Source of the DNA: Hygrophila difformis
Taxonomy: Eukaryota > Streptophyta > Magnoliopsida > Lamiales > Acanthaceae
Direction of reading: 5' to 3'
DNA: 64,000 bases
Assembly (NCBI GenBank): GCA_030278955.1
Contig: JAOANR010000002.1
Location: 14,406,238 to 14,470,237, forward strand
Position numbers and translations under genes: made by a program. A model generated the notes under the pieces. That model worked only from the letters and a program-made list of their open reading frames with translations. It did not search any database and was not told the DNA's origin. Positions 11,385 through 24,700 of the stretch are shown here, piece after piece (within the stretch, counting starts at the first letter, position 1; each line of letters begins with the position of its first letter).

Positions 11385-11793
11385 GGGGTGTATTCAATTC
11401 AGATTTATATGGATTTTAAAGAGTTGGTGGATTTAGAAAGTCCATAGACTCCACGTAGAGTTTTCAGAGTCGATTGATTTTGTATAGACTCCATGTAGAG
11501 TTTGGCTGACTTTTAGAAATCCATGGATTTTTAGAGAGATTTTGTTTAGTTATATTTTTTAACAGAATCCATTAAAATCTATAAAGATTTAAAATCCATG
11601 GAATGTTGAATACACCTAGATTTTTAAAGACTTTTTAAAATCTGTATTGAATACACCTAGATTTTTAAAGACTTTTAAAAATCTGTATTGAATACACCTA
11701 AATTTTTAAAGACTTTTTAAAATCTAAATTGAATACACCCCAACTTTAAAAGTCCAAAAAAATCCTACAGACTCTACATTGAATACACCCCCC
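11385..11793. mobile_element. MITE with GGGGTGTATTCAAT inverted ends
   Basis: Starts GGGGTGTATTCAAT and ends with its complement ATTGAATACACCCC (plus two C). It is flanked by TCA on both sides, a possible 3-bp target duplication, and its insertion interrupts the repeat whose uninterrupted copy is at 12755-12870. There is no coding sequence. The 3-bp duplication points to a PIF/Harbinger-like element, but the class is uncertain. Confidence 0.8.
11605..11745. repeat. Three ~43-bp tandem units inside the MITE
   Basis: Three head-to-tail copies of a unit beginning TTGAATACACCTA and containing TTTTTAAAGACTTTT. The unit repeats the element's own terminal sequence, as if the end had been duplicated in place. 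Confidence 0.8.
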
Positions 11794-12044
11794 TCAATCT
11801 TTATCTTTATAATCGAGTGAGTTCCCGTACTGACTCTCCATATGCAGAGGTGATTTTTTGTACTAATAGATGTGCTGTTGACTATGATTCCACCCATATG
11901 GTAGTATATTTAATTATTCTCTTTCCTTTTGCAGTGTTCACAATTGTTGGTAATTTTTGGTTATTACATTGATTCGATCCCTGAAATCGTGGACATTGAT
12001 TGCAAAGTTTGCAATTGTCACACGTGTGATAGATGGGCAGCGAG

Positions 12045-12262
12045 TAACTGTACATGTTCTTGCAATAATTTCACAGGATATGTGTAATACCATTTAATTC
12101 CTGTGCTATTACCCTTTAACAATTGTGCTGTATTATATGTACAAACGTGTTCTAGTGAGGACTTGTACATGTTCTTGCAATCCAAAAAAGGACGTTTACA
12201 CCATTTAATTAATGTGCTATTAAATAAAGTATTACAATTTGTGCTGTATAAGTAACTCGCAT
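12045..12262. repeat. Diverged ~118-bp tandem duplication
   Basis: TGTACATGTTCTTGCAAT occurs at 12049 and 12166, and ACCATTTAATT..TGTGCTATTA at 12089 and about 12207, both about 118 bp apart. No gene is supported here. Confidence 0.7.
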
Positions 12263-12754
12263 GTCTGTGTGCTGCTGTACTTTTACAATGTGTTTTTTTC
12301 TTGACAGGAACATGTTTTTTAAATTCAATTCTACAAAAACAATTAATATTCGCTACGTCATGCCCACACAAGTGATGGATAACTGTTTTTCATTGTGCTG
12401 CCTACATTTGAATACTGTGATCTGTAACATTTAACCAGGTGCTTTACACATACTGCCTTATATTTGGTCTTAACATACTTTCCATTAATTTTTTTTTCCC
12501 GTATGTGCGTGACGGACATTGGGTTCTTTTTGCAAATGCCACACCACAATTCCATTTCTCAACCATTACTTTAATGACAGTAATTGATCAGTCCAACTTT
12601 ACTCCCACTAATTAGGGTAATCACGGATCCACCTCCCATTATTATTAATTGCCTCTAAATGGAATGAATGCAGTGTATCTTGCCACATATCACATTGTTT
12701 ACTAGTTGGGAACACGTCCGCATATGCTGACAAATGATAGTCAGCATAGTAACT

Positions 12755-12870
12755 TAATTACTTTATAATATCCTAAAACTTTATTGTCAAATTTCCCACC
12801 TAAAATTCTATAGAATATCTTAAAAATCTAATTAATGTAAACTCAACTTATAGGCAACCGTTGTAATTCA
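12755..12870. repeat. Diverged repeat, copy 2 of 2
   Basis: Matches 11255-11384 without the MITE. It shows the empty-site arrangement. Confidence 0.7.
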
Positions 12871-13625
12871 ATTAGTAAGGTGAGTATATGTGGTAATCAA
12901 ATTGGTTATACTTAATTAATTTTACTACATAACATACGGAAAATTTGACTTTCGTTTTTATAAATCATTTATCTTTCAATAAAAATAAAAAAGAATAAAA
13001 GGTACTAATCATATAAAAAGTATATAGTACTACATTTTTAATCCATTATATTTTTTCATAATTTAAATAAAAGGAAATTTTGCGTATAAATAGTAACCTT
13101 TCATGAAAATTTGATACAATAATATTAGTCTAAATCATATTTCCACTATCTGTCCACAATATTTAGAACATTTCTTTTTAGGATATTCTAAATCCTATTT
13201 CCATAATAAATTTCTTTCCGCAATAAATTATATTAGTTTATTTTCGGTTCCACACACATGTTTATATGGTATGGCGTATAAATAGTATAAAGACACACTT
13301 ACTAGTGTTAGGCATTCTGCACAATAATACTACTACTGCTAGATATAACGGAATTTTAGAATAAAGTCATATTATAGGCAATCGGATTAATGGAACCGGA
13401 TTTGGAAACATTAGTAAGGTGAATATTGTAATAAATGGAAATCCATATTGTAATCATGTCATATAGAATAAATTATAATATTGTAATCAATGGAAATATA
13501 TTAATATTCAAGTATATAGAATAAATTATAATTATATTATATCTTAGTATAGAATAGATTTGGATTATAATATATCTGATGCACAATATTTGTGCCTTTA
13601 AATTAAACACAGACTACCATATCAA
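12871..13625. other. AT-rich intergenic stretch
   Basis: Nothing supportable: AT-rich, with stops in all frames and short echoes of the 11255/12755 repeat. Confidence 0.5.
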
Positions 13626-16483
13626 TCAATACTATAATAAATCCTAGAAGAAATTTTACCTGGATTACCTGATTTACCCTTATAATTCTTTACCATTCCT
13701 CCTATAAAAAAATTTTATTTTGGGCTTAACTGTAATTTCATTTCAAAATGTCCATTTAAATATCTGAGGGGTTAAAGAGTAAAATTACTTCATTCAAAAA
13801 ATCAAGAGCCATCCGATTACAGTACTATCAATCTCTAGCCGTCCATTTCGATTCATTCCCACTATTCTATTCCCTGTGTTCACAGTCTCGCTGCCTCTCT
13901 TCTGTTGTCTGGAATTCAATCGTCTCTCTTCTCGCGATTCGTATCTGTCGATTTTCTTCTGCCTTTTTCCGCCTCCATTCCTATGGGTCGCGAGTTCCTC
14001 ACACATCTCTTGCTCGGATTGCTACATGTGTACATCTACTGTCGCGGCCGCGGCCTTCAGCTAAGGATTCTCTTAAATTTCGTATGTTTTTCTTTTTTCT
14101 TTTCTTCTCTTAGCTTGGAAAAATTTTAAATAAATTATACTTCCACCTTTTTGTTTTAATTACTATATTTGTAATTATAGCACTGTTCACACAAACACTT
14201 TAACTTAAAGTTTTATTATAGTTATACAAGTTAAAATATAGTCAAGTGGGATCTTGTTAGATTCGTCTCGTCGTGTAGGTTTTAAATATCGAACTTTTAG
14301 GATTTTTACTTATACCGAACTTATTTTTTTAAGGAAAAATCTCCATTTGGAATGTTCCAGCATACAACAACTGATTTTGTTACACTATATATTCTGTATT
14401 CATTCTGTTTAGTTGATGTGTTACTATCAATTTTTCAAATAGTTTTTGGTATGTGGAGACAATTTCCAAATGTTTGAACATGTTAATGTGTGGATGATCT
14501 ATAGGAAATTAATTAGGCAGCATACAAGGTGTTCGTAAAAATGACTATGTTTTGAGATTTTTTTCTAGCTCGATCTCTCTCTCAAGGATTCATTCAATCT
14601 TTTTATATTTGATATATTCTCGACAATCTATCAAATAGTATTTATAAAATTTGTGTTTGGCAATCTGCAAGTTGCTTAGTGAATTTGCAATTATGGGTGA
14701 TGCTTAATGAGCATTGGCAATCAACCTTTGTTTTCATTGTTGAATTCAATTAAAGTGATTTTATTATAGTTGTATCTTGAAGCAATTCCCTCAAATATTC
14801 TATATATCATTTACGTGCCCATGCAAATCGAGTGCCTGGTGGAGTATTGTATTTGTTATTTGATATGTTGTGAAGGTTAATAATTGGCTAAGATGATTTG
14901 ATGCAATATTCAGCCTTTTCTGATCCTATTGAGCTAAAAAGTTACAAGGATTAAAATTGCATATGATACAGTATTAAATAAAGTGTATCTGCTCTAGATA
15001 TACGTAAATGTCATTATTGTATTCTGCGATAAATTAGGTCAGAGAAAGTTGGAGCTTCTAGCTATGGTACATCATGTTAGATTTAAATTATACTTCAAAA
15101 CTCATATACCATTTTTTAGGTTAGTTTTTATCTGAGCCTGCTCTATGGAATCCTTATGGCTCTAAGAAATGCAAGTGTATCATCTACACAGTATGCTCTA
15201 CAGAATCCTTCCGGAACTAAAATTGCAACTGGACCTCCTCTACCTCAAAAACTTGCTCTATATCTATATTCTCAGAGTTATGGATACTTGCAGTCTGCTT
15301 TTCCATAATCACTTGCAAGTACCAGTACATATCATCAAAAAATATGACCAAGTTATAACTGCATATTTTTGAAGTATGTTCCGGAATTTCTGGCATTTGC
15401 TACCTGTCACACTAATTTTGATCTTGGATAGATGGTTTTAATATTTCAAATCGTTGTGGTGCTTTTGGATTTAAGGTTATACTGTGGATGATAACTGAAG
15501 TATGTTGCGTTTGGGCATACCTTAGCAAGTGAGAAGCGTCCCAGTTCCCAATCATGAGTAATCTGGATAAACAGTTGTAAATTACTGATTAGGAATTATG
15601 CTGCTATGATACTTTCAACTTGACCCTAAGATGATGTGCTCCATAAGTCCATACATCAATCAATAAAATATAGGTATAAATTAAGTAATGGCAGGGGTTT
15701 GTTCAAGAATTCGGTTGGTTAGGGGGGATTTGTCCAAGGATATTTTTTAAGAATTTTTTGAGATGGTACCCCGTCCAAAGAGGTATTCAAGCTGCTACTA
15801 TCTAATTCTTTCTCTGTATTTTTTAAGCTATTGTAACTATTCTATTTAGATTGAAATATTACTAATGATGAGTTTAGATTTATATTTTCTACCTTTGTGT
15901 TCACCCACAAGCTTAAGAAAAGGAGTATATAACAGTCATGCATTACTATTATAGTTTCATTTACCACATATTTAATCTTATACTATAATGCTTTACATAG
16001 GAAAGTTTTGCACTATTGCATAGAAGCAAACGATTGACAAGCATATCACCGTGTTGTAGGTTGAGTTCACTAAGAGGAATCCTGGAATAGGTCCAAGGAA
16101 ATCATGACACTACATGGAGTTTTTTTGTTTTGTTAATCTCATCATATTTGATGTCTGGCTACAACTTGATTGAAAGATTCAATGGAAAATTTGTTGATGA
16201 AAAGAATGCACATCAATTCCAAGACAATAAATTATCAGTAGAGGATACTGTATTGTAGTTACTCGACGCATAGACAAAGGAGTCACAGCTCTTGGACAAG
16301 TTTGTTCATTCTATAATTATTTATTTACGTTTTTCTTTCGATTTTCACACAATTGATTTGCAAAAGTGGATTTTAATATAGTAAATTTATTTTGTTATTA
16401 ACTTAACAAATTATTAATCTTATTTTTGAGAAAAGGAAAAAAAAGGCATCGCCCGTGCGCATCGCGCGGGCAAAAAATACTAG
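13626..16483 (+). mobile_element. Non-autonomous Helitron
   Basis: The right end has a GC-rich hairpin (GCCCGTGCGC...GCGCGGGC, 16451-16471), a short A-rich spacer and the terminal CTAG at 16480-16483, followed by T. The left end TCAATACTATAATAAATCC is preceded by A. These are the standard Helitron ends and the A/T insertion site, and the start matches that of the second Helitron at 35571-37773 (TCTATATAATAAATCC). No RepHel protein is encoded, so it depends on a helper. Interior DNA may include captured gene pieces: 13866-14070 is pyrimidine-rich and 5'UTR-like. The left end could be 4 bp earlier. Confidence 0.87.
14190..14335. repeat. Fragment of the 41352-41974 MITE family
   Basis: Shares GATCTTGTTAGATTCGTCTC, CGTCGTGTAG and ATACCGAACTT, in the same order, with the element at 41352-41974. 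It is carried within the Helitron. Confidence 0.75.
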
Positions 16484-16694
16484 TATTTTCATGAAATTTT
16501 AAGAATATATATTTTTTTTGTTGAACAGCCTATATATGCTAAAAAAATTAATGGTGGGAGCCCATGCCAAAATATTTACAAATGGATAAAGGGGAGTGAT
16601 AGGGGCCGGGTGGGGAATAAAACCCCATCCTTCAGGTTGGAAGTCAATGTACTTGACCAAATGAGCCAAGTCCACATTCCCTTATGGTGTGGTC
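16484..16694. other. Short intergenic stretch
   Basis: No feature is supported between the Helitron end and the gypsy remnant. Confidence 0.5.
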
Positions 16695-17165
16695 GCCAGA
16701 ATGGATAGACTTTCAATTCCCGCCTTTCCCGACGGCCCGGTGTCCAAGCAACGCATTAAGAAATTCACTAGTTCCGTTTATCGATATTTGTTGTAGGAAA
16801 CTGATGTACTGAACCCAAGAAGGCCAAGTAGATGCAACTTTTGATCCAGGTTGATGAATACAGACACTTTCCGGAGCCCAATCCATTGGGCCCCACTTTG
16901 CAGAATTGAATCCGGAAGGAGTCAGACCTCCAGATGCACAAACGGAGCAAACCTGCATAAGGAGAACAAAATAATGAATCCAGGAGATCTCCACCATCAC
17001 GCCGCCGCCACGGGAACCGCCATCGCCGGAACAGTGACCGAAACTTCACCGGAACTCGCCAGAAGTTGGTCGGAAAAGTCGCTGCAGGCATTGGCCAACG
17101 GAAGTCAATGCCAGAGATAGAGGGATCAACCTGAATCAAGACTTAGAATAATTTCAGCAGAAGAT
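16695..17165 (+). pseudogene. Ty3/gypsy pol C-terminal remnant next to LTR H
   Basis: Translates to ...FPDGPVSKQRIKKFTSSVYRYLL then a stop, matching the pol tail of element A (FPEGPVSKQRIKKFT). Everything upstream of the tail is gone; downstream is unalignable. Because an LTR, primer site and gag follow, this is either the end of one element sharing an LTR with the next, or the product of recombination between elements. Confidence 0.8.
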
Positions 17166-17854
17166 GAGTACGATCGGTGTGTGCATACGATCCTATTCAC
17201 CATCGCCTCCTGGCCCATCGTACTCGGCAGTCTCTGCAACCTCACTCGGAAGCTTGCGTACGATAGTCATCATACTCTGACACCCATCGCTCTCATTCCG
17301 CCTGGAGAAGAGCCGGACACTTCCGAGGTTTTGCGTACGATGGGTCATTCCCATCGTACTCAGCCACCCCATCGTACTCATTTTTCCAGATTTTGGATTT
17401 TTCATGTTTTCTTCATTTTTATGCTTTGCTTAGTTCCTTAATTACTATATTAGGATTGGATTAGGGCATTGCCTATATATATGGATCCCCTACCACTTGT
17501 TACTTACGTTGAATATTTTGAACCCCTTATCAATTCTAATCAAAATCACTTGAGAGTATTTTCTTACTCTCAAACCTTTTTTGAACAACATCCATATTAG
17601 AAACTCACACCTTGGAGGATCAAACCGACTCCATGGACACAAAGATGATGCACTTGGAAGAGGTCTTTTCGGGTTGAATCTAGTTTAATCACATAAGCTA
17701 ATCCGGGTCCCCTTCATCTTAGGTTTGGCTAATCTTTTATTTTGTGTTTTATTCATCCATTTCCCACTCCATACCTCTCGGCCATCACCATATTTTCCCT
17801 TGCTTCAATCCGGTTATTGCAATATGTCCAAGAAATCAATCTAGGGCTACGACA
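17166..17854 (+). repeat. LTR of element H (left edge approximate)
   Basis: Ends ...GGCTACGACA at 17854, 11 bp before a Met-tRNA primer site. Its 3' two-thirds (17290-17854) match fragment K (38417-38985), sharing TCCGCCTGGA.AAGAGCCGG and GAGGTCTTTTCGGGTTGAAT. It has a TATA box at 17474-17481. U3 contains several CCCATCGTACTC words and GAGTACGATCGG complements. Confidence 0.85.
17474..17481 (+). promoter_or_regulatory. TATA box of LTR H
   Basis: TATATATA after GGGCATTGCC; aligned with the K copy at 38623-38630. Confidence 0.7.
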
Positions 17855-17865
17855 TCTAAAATTTT

Positions 17866-17877
17866 TGGTATCAGAGC
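17866..17877 (+). other. Primer binding site (initiator Met tRNA) of element H
   Basis: TGGTATCAGAGC, the standard complement of the 3' end of plant initiator tRNA-Met, lies just after the LTR. It proves that the LTR at 17166-17854 is a 5' LTR for the gag that follows. Confidence 0.9.
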
Positions 17878-19422
17878 TTATCTTGATCTATTGCAATAGG
17901 ATTAGAATCATATTCTCCATCTTTATTTTGTGTTTCCGCTATTAACCTAGAAAAACCTAAAAATATTTTGTTGCTTGTTTGCCTTTATCTTGCCTCGGTT
18001 TGCTTAGTATTGTTGATGTGTTCTTGTTTCATTACCATACTTGCTGTTGAATCCGTCTCCATTTGTCCCTTGTTCAATCCATGTGCTTACTTTCTTTTTG
18101 ATTAATGTTTGCATTGTTAAACTAGCTATTAAGGGTTTGGACAAGTTAGGGTTTATCGGGGATAGGGTTTGAGTGAGTTTTGGTTGGAATTTTTTTGAAG
18201 GAAATATTTGAGTGTTCTTGAGCTTGTATGAACTGTGAATAACAAGGAAGAACATCAAAATTTTCTTGAGTGTTTATTGTTTGATCTGGTAAGTGAGGTG
18301 CATGTTTTAGGGTTTGTTTGGGACAAAATTGTGCCTGGTACAAGGTTACTTTATGGGATTTTAATTATATTTGTCCTCATCCGAGATCCTTGGAGACAAA
18401 AGGATATTTGCTGCAAAAGTTGTTGGGAACTAAAAGTAAGTCACTATCAAAGAAGAAAAGTCAAAGAAATTCAAATCTGCCAATCTTTCACATATTGCAT
18501 AAGATCGGCATTGAGTACGATCGGCCAACCCATCGTACTCAAACAAGCCCATCGCCCTCATTGAGGAAAAAGATAGCCATCCATTTGAAGTGTGAAGATT
18601 GCACACGATCGGAAGTGAGTATGATCGACCATACCCATCGTACTCCACTTCCCATCGTACTCAAGTTGAGTCTTAAGGCCAAGTTTCAAGATTGCTCGTG
18701 GGTCCACATAGTTGAGTACGATCGGTCATTCCCCATCGTACTCAACCCTCCCCATCGCATTCAACGGCCGCAATTCCAAAGAATCAGTTCGTTCCTGCTC
18801 GAGGACCTTCGCGGTTGATCATTGCTCATCGTAATCGATTTTCCATCGTACTCAAGTCCGAATTTGGGAAATTTTGCAAGTTCAACTTGTGGGTCCACAG
18901 CTTGGGTGATTTAATTATTTGGGTGCTACGGTTCACAATACTTATTCAAATTTTAAGTGTTGAGTGTGTTACAATAAAGTGAATATTTGACAGGCACAAT
19001 TGTTCCACTGAATTTAATTCATGAACGTTGAGTTGAAGTTCCACCTATCATAAAGGTATTGGAATTCCTCCTCAATAAAAATGTGAAACCTAGCCAAAGA
19101 AACCACTTGAGTAATTGGGAATTTTCCTCGAGTGATTTTTCCTTGTGAGTTTTATTTTTCACTTCCAAATTGGGTCCATATACACTGTCCATTGCCTGCG
19201 ATACTTGTATAAAACTGTGAAAATAAATCGGATTGCATTGAGCTTACACTCTAGTGCTATTAATTGATTGAGTCGAGTAGTTCATTCTGAACTGTGAATT
19301 GCGCTATTAATTGATTGAATCGAGCAGTTCATTCTGAACCGTGAATTGTGCGTTTAATATCTATACTTGTGCGTCTGATTGTTCTTTGGAGCAGGTCAAT
19401 TACAACAGGGTGTTGGAACCAA

Positions 19423-19466
<44 letters not shown>

Positions 19467-19540
19467 ACTGGGAGTTCACTCTATAAATTTCTGTTTTATT
19501 TTTCTAACCTCTTATACCTATAAATAATTTTATCTGTGAG
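17878..19540 (+). other. Long leader of element H with inverted words
   Basis: About 1.66 kb without a coding region between the primer site and gag. At 18500-18860 it repeats the U3 words GAGTACGATCGG and CCCATCGTACTC at least ten times, often as head-to-head pairs separated by 4-10 bp. A GA microsatellite precedes gag. Confidence 0.7.
19426..19465. repeat. (GA)n microsatellite
   Basis: About 20 uninterrupted AG dinucleotides in the leader of element H. Confidence 0.97.
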
Positions 19541-20926
19541 ATGGCAGGACGTACTGAGCCAACCTTGACAGATATGATGGAGATGATGAGAAAACCATGA
19601 ATGAAAATACCGCCAAGAAGGCTGACATTGACGCATTACAGAAAACTTTAAATATTAATTCTGCTAATATAGATGTTGTAAATAGGCGTGTTGATGGAAT
19701 TGTTGACGACATTGCAGGTCGGGTGCAGTTTCAAAATGACGTTATTGATAGGGAAGTCATGCGTCGAGTCAAAAGGAGACTTGAAGATGAATGAAGCAGA
19801 AGCTGCTATAGCAGCACAAGAACTGCAGTTTGGAGAGTTCGATAGACGGTTGGGTCCACGCGCTCGTCGACCGCCGCCTCCACCACCTCCTGCATCGCGT
19901 CAAACTCAGCAGACCAACCTAAGTTTCGAGCTGAGGACCCATTAGGTATGCCTCCGCTTGCAGAAGGACTTGTTCATCCTGGACTTCCACCGCCTCCACT
20001 ATATACTAGACAAAGGCTAGACTTTGAACCAGCTGTAGATGATGATGAGCCTTAGGCTGATGACAATCGAAAATGGATTAAGTTCACCATTCCTGCTTTC
20101 AAAGGAAGGGGTGATCCAAATGAATTTCTTGATTGGAAGCATTCTATGGAAATGATCTACAATTGCCATAACTATTCAGACTTCAAAAAGGTTCAGTTAG
20201 CCGTGACACAGTTTAGGGATTATGCGCAACTTTGGTGGCAAAAGTGCGCATATGATAATCAGGCCGCAGGGAGACCGGATGTCACCAATTGGGAATATTT
20301 GTTGGAAATTATGCAACACCATTTTGTACCTCATACTTATAAACCAGATATATGCATGAAAGTGATTGATCTACAACAGGGATCAAAAACTGTAGAAGAG
20401 TACTATCGTGAGATAGAAATGCTCATGATGAGGGCTCAAATTAATGAGGATCCCCTACTTACTCTCTCTCGATTCGCAATATGTCTGAGGCCAGAAATTC
20501 ATTAAGAAATGGAGATGAGAGGCTACATCAACATCACTGATCTGGTTCGTAAGGCATCTTCGTTTGAGGCACAATAGAAGAGGAAATCCCACCGGCCATC
20601 TCCCTCAGGAAATTACAATCCTAACAAGCACTGGTTGATCCGACCACCGCAGAACTACAGACCACCACCGCCACAGCAGCAGCAACAAGTTCGGGAAAGA
20701 CCAAGAGGTTACGATTTAGGAAAAGCCTTTAGAGCATATAATTAAGAAGAAAGGAATCGAGCGCCAGTTCAAGCTCGTGAACCAAGACAACTTTTTAAGG
20801 ACAAACGGGAAGTCATTTGCTTCGAGTGTGGAAAGAGAGGCCACTACGCAAATGAATGCAACAATCCTCCTGGCAAAGACCAAAGACCAGTTGTTGAGAT
20901 TGAACCGGGTGTTTTTAGGATCTATG
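19541..20926 (+). pseudogene. Ty3/gypsy gag of element H, broken and truncated
   Basis: Starts MAGRTEPTLTDMMEMMRK, then a frameshift. Pieces at 19597-19794 and 19688-19945 give a coiled-coil-like and a proline-rich N-terminus. At 20080-20505 is the capsid core (KFTIPAFKGRGDPNEFLDW, FRDYAQLWWQK, EEYYREIEMLMMRAQ). Further stops are at about 20504 and 20576, then comes an intact knuckle CFECGKRGHYANEC (20820-20861). It is close to the gag of element A ([28 protein letters not shown]). It stops at 20926, where the LTR of J begins. The protein packages element RNA; this copy is dead. Confidence 0.9.
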
Positions 20927-21605
20927 TGCCATGGATCCATTGAACACATACTTGATAAAAACAAGAAAAATGGAGGGGGAAGGTGGTGGATTAGATGGAT
21001 GAGGGATAGGGAAACCAAGTCAACAAAATGAGATAACAAGAAGGGCAAACACATCCATATGTTGCATCCTCATCTTTCCAAACATGGAATAGGTTTCAAG
21101 ATTCCAAGTTGTGGATTTTTCCCAAAACCGAGCAATGGTTTTTAATTGATCTTTTGGAAGAGTTGCTTGAGAGCAAATACAATATTCAACAAAAGATGCA
21201 TAAAAAATGAAATGGGAAGGCCTTATATAGTAACCAAACCTTAAAAACTATTACAAATGCATCAAAATGAGCAAGAGGGCAAAAATGGAAGACTGGAGTT
21301 ACTGTTGCATCGTAACGCCTCATTTGCGTCGCAATGCCATGCGTCGTAATTGGGGTGTTACGATGCATCGTTCACTTGCACGTGGCTGGATTCCTCTCTC
21401 CCATGCATCGCAATGTTGTGCGTCGTTATGGTAGTGTTACGACGCCCAAAGCGGAGGATTACGACGGTCTTTCACAAGGCTGGATTCTTATGTCGCTATC
21501 CCGTGCATCGTGATCGGGGTGTTGTGACGCCATGGTTGCGTCGCGATGCAAACATCCCCAAAAGTGTGGGATTTTGTCTCTTCCTCAAGCTTTCTCTCTC
21601 CTGCT
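20927..21605 (-). repeat. 3' LTR of element J
   Basis: In sense orientation it ends ...CATGGCA. The inner edge is set by a pyrimidine run on the plus strand (CTTTCTCTCTCC, about 21590-21603), the complement of a polypurine tract. U3 (21290-21550) is dense in CGTCGTAA, TTACGACGC and ATCGTAAC words, with a palindrome ACGATGCATCGT at about 21360-21371. TATA-like CTATATAAGG is near 21226. Confidence 0.8.
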
Positions 21606-21744
21606 TGTTTAATTCTTACACGCATTGTTTAATTGCTAAATGCTAATACTTAATAAAATACTAAAATATTTTCGATGTCCGGGGGCTGCCTCCGGTGGGT
21701 TTCTGGCCAATTTTCCAACGGCCTCTATCGGACTGCTTCCTTGA

Positions 21745-24700
21745 TCAGTTGTCACATACCGGATCCGGGGGACCGGGTCCGGGATCTTCTTCCCTCTGGA
21801 TCAACAATTTAAGGCCCATTTTTCTGACTTGGGCTTTCTGAAGCTCCTCTTCGAATCTTCTGCATATTAGCTCCGCAACTCTGGCTGTGAATTTCTTTGC
21901 CCATTCCCGTGAACAAGGTCCGATTGGAAAAGTCATTGCTACCGATCCAGCTACCACGCTATCCCCTACACCTTGAGAAGGTTGATCGATCAACCGACAA
22001 GCTTCCTCGTTGTCCTGTTCGTACAACATAAGATCTGCGACATTAAAACTTGGATTAATATTTCCATATACACTTGATAATTCAAGCTTATAAAAATTAT
22101 CATTAATCCGCTCAAGAATTTTAAATGGCCCATCCCCACAAGGGGAAAGTTTGTCACGTCTTTTCGCTAGGAATGCCTCATTCCTTAAATGCAGCCAGAC
22201 CCAATCATCGGGTTTCAGAATGAGTTGCTTTTGTCCTCTGTTGTGGTACTTGGCATATGTCTCCGTTGACTTGTCAGGCTTTCCCTCACGTTCCGATGCA
22301 GCTCTTTGATCGCGTTAGCCCTATTCCTGCTATTAAAATTAAGATGCTCATTGCTAGGCAATGGCAGGAGATCAATCGAAGTTAATGGGTTAAAACCATA
22401 TATCACTTCGAATGGAGACATGTGAGTGGCATTATGTATGTGCCGGTTATACGCGAATTCAATATATAGGAGGCACTCATCCCAACTTTTATAACTTGAA
22501 GAAGTTATAATCCTAAGCAAATTGCCCAACACATGATTGACGGCCTCAGTTTGCCTGTCAGTTTATGGATGGAACGCAGTTGAAAACAATAGCCAAGTAC
22601 AAATCTCACTCCACAACGATTTCCAAAAGTAACTCAAGAACTTGACATCCCTATCAGAAATAATGTTTTTTGGGACGTCGTGCAGTCTGACAATCTGTTT
22701 GAAAAACAGCTTTGCAATGTGCAGTGCATCACTTGTTTTAGTGCATGGAATATAATGTGCCATTTTTTAAATGCGATCTACCACTACAAAGATATAATCT
22801 TTACCTCGTGCAACCCATGGTAGTCCAAGCACAAAATCCATGGACAAATCCAACCAAGGTCCAGCCGGTACAGGTTAGGCTTGATACAATCCATGCGGCT
22901 TGACAATTGACTTTGCCTTCAGACAGGTGATACACATGGCAATGAAATCGTTAACATGTTTTCTCATACTTGGCCAATAAAATTTTTCAGAGAGGATTTC
23001 ATAAGTGGCCAATTACCCAAAGTAGCCCATCAATTGTCCATTGTGTACTTCTTGAATAAGTAGTTCTTAGACAAACCCCTTCGGTATGCACAATTTGTTC
23101 TCCTTGTACAGAAATCCCTCCAGCTGAGAAAAATCCTTCCAAGCACGCCTTTTAGTTTCCTTGTGAGCTTCCTCAAATTCCGTATCCGTGGCATACAAGG
23201 GTTTAGAATGCTCGAATCCAAGAAGATGAGTTGAGGCAAAAGTTACTAAACTGAATCTTCTCGACAACGCATCCACCACGACATTATCTTTTCCCTTTTT
23301 ATATCGGATGACATAGGGAAATCCTTCAATGAATTGGCTCCATGGCGCGTGATGCTTGTTCAATTGACCTTGATCTCGGATATGCTTAAGGGTTTCATGA
23401 TCCGTATTAATGACGAATTCTCGACCCCTAAGGTATTGTTGTCATACCCGTAGTGCCATTACCACAACGAATAGATCTTTGTCATAGGTAGAGTATTTGA
23501 TCTGAGCCCTAGAAAATTTCGTACTTTGATAAACAATAGGTCTTCCATCCTATATTAACACAGCCCCCATCCCTGTTCCGGATGCATCACATTCAATCTC
23601 AAAAGGAAGATCGAAATTTGGTAAAGCGAGAACAGGGGCATGAGTTAATTTCCCCTTCAGTATTCCAAACGCTTTCTCTTCTGCCGGCCCCCATTTAAAA
23701 GGAGTTCCCTTTTTAAGCAGTGATGTGATGGGTGCGGCTATAACACTGTACTGCGGTACGAAGCACCTGAAAAATCCACTGAAACCTTAAAACTGGCGAA
23801 CTTCATGCACATTCTTAGGAGGCGGCCAATCAGAGATGGCCTTAATCTTTCCAGCGTCAACTTTAAGACCCCCTTGTCCGACCACAAAACCCAGAAAGTT
23901 TAGTTCATTCGTGTGGAAGGTGCATTTTTCCTTGTTAGCAAATAAGCGTGCTTCCCGCAATTTATGAAGTACCTGTCGGACATGTGCAACATGATCAGAT
24001 TCGCTGGAATTGTACACCAAAATTTCATCAAAATAAACAACAACAAATTTTCCAATAAATGAACGGAGTGTCTCATTCATTAGACTCATGAAAGTGGATG
24101 GAGCATTGGAAAGTCCAAACGGCATAACGAGCCATTCATAAAGACCTAATTTATGACCGAATTTAGTCTTGAAGGCCATTTTCCATCATCTCCGGGTTTC
24201 ATCCGGATTTGATGGTAGCTGCTCATTTAATCAATTTAGAGAAGATGTTAGATTCTCCAAGCTCATCCAACATGTCATCTAACCTCGGGATGGGGTGTCG
24301 GTATTTGATTGTAATAGCATTAACTGCTCTACAATCAACACACATTCTCAGAGTCTCATCTTTCTTGGGAACAAGAAGAATAGGTACCGCACATGGGGAT
24401 AAGCTTTCGCGTACCCATCCCTTATTCAACAACTCCTGAACCTGTTTTTGAATTTCCCGTGTTTCCTCGGGACTCATTCGGTATGCTGGACGGTTCGGAT
24501 GGAGGCTCCCGATACGAAATCAATTTGATGTTCGATGCCTCGCAGTGGCGGGAGACCTACTGGGATTGTTCAGAAGCATGGCTTTCTGTAGGCATTTGAA
24601 TTTCCACAGTGGAAACTTTGGCTTTGCCCTTCTGCTTGGCCTTATGATCCTCAGCCTCTTTCCTCATATTTTTCCGCAGTTGCTCTTGGTCAACTTTAAT

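Noticed and set aside
13876..14129. ORFs in the Helitron interior
   Set aside because: Pyrimidine-rich, resembling an untranslated leader; no domain, no long frame.
17181..17441. ORF over U3 of LTR H
   Set aside because: Made of the CCCATCGTACTC words; lies in an LTR promoter region.
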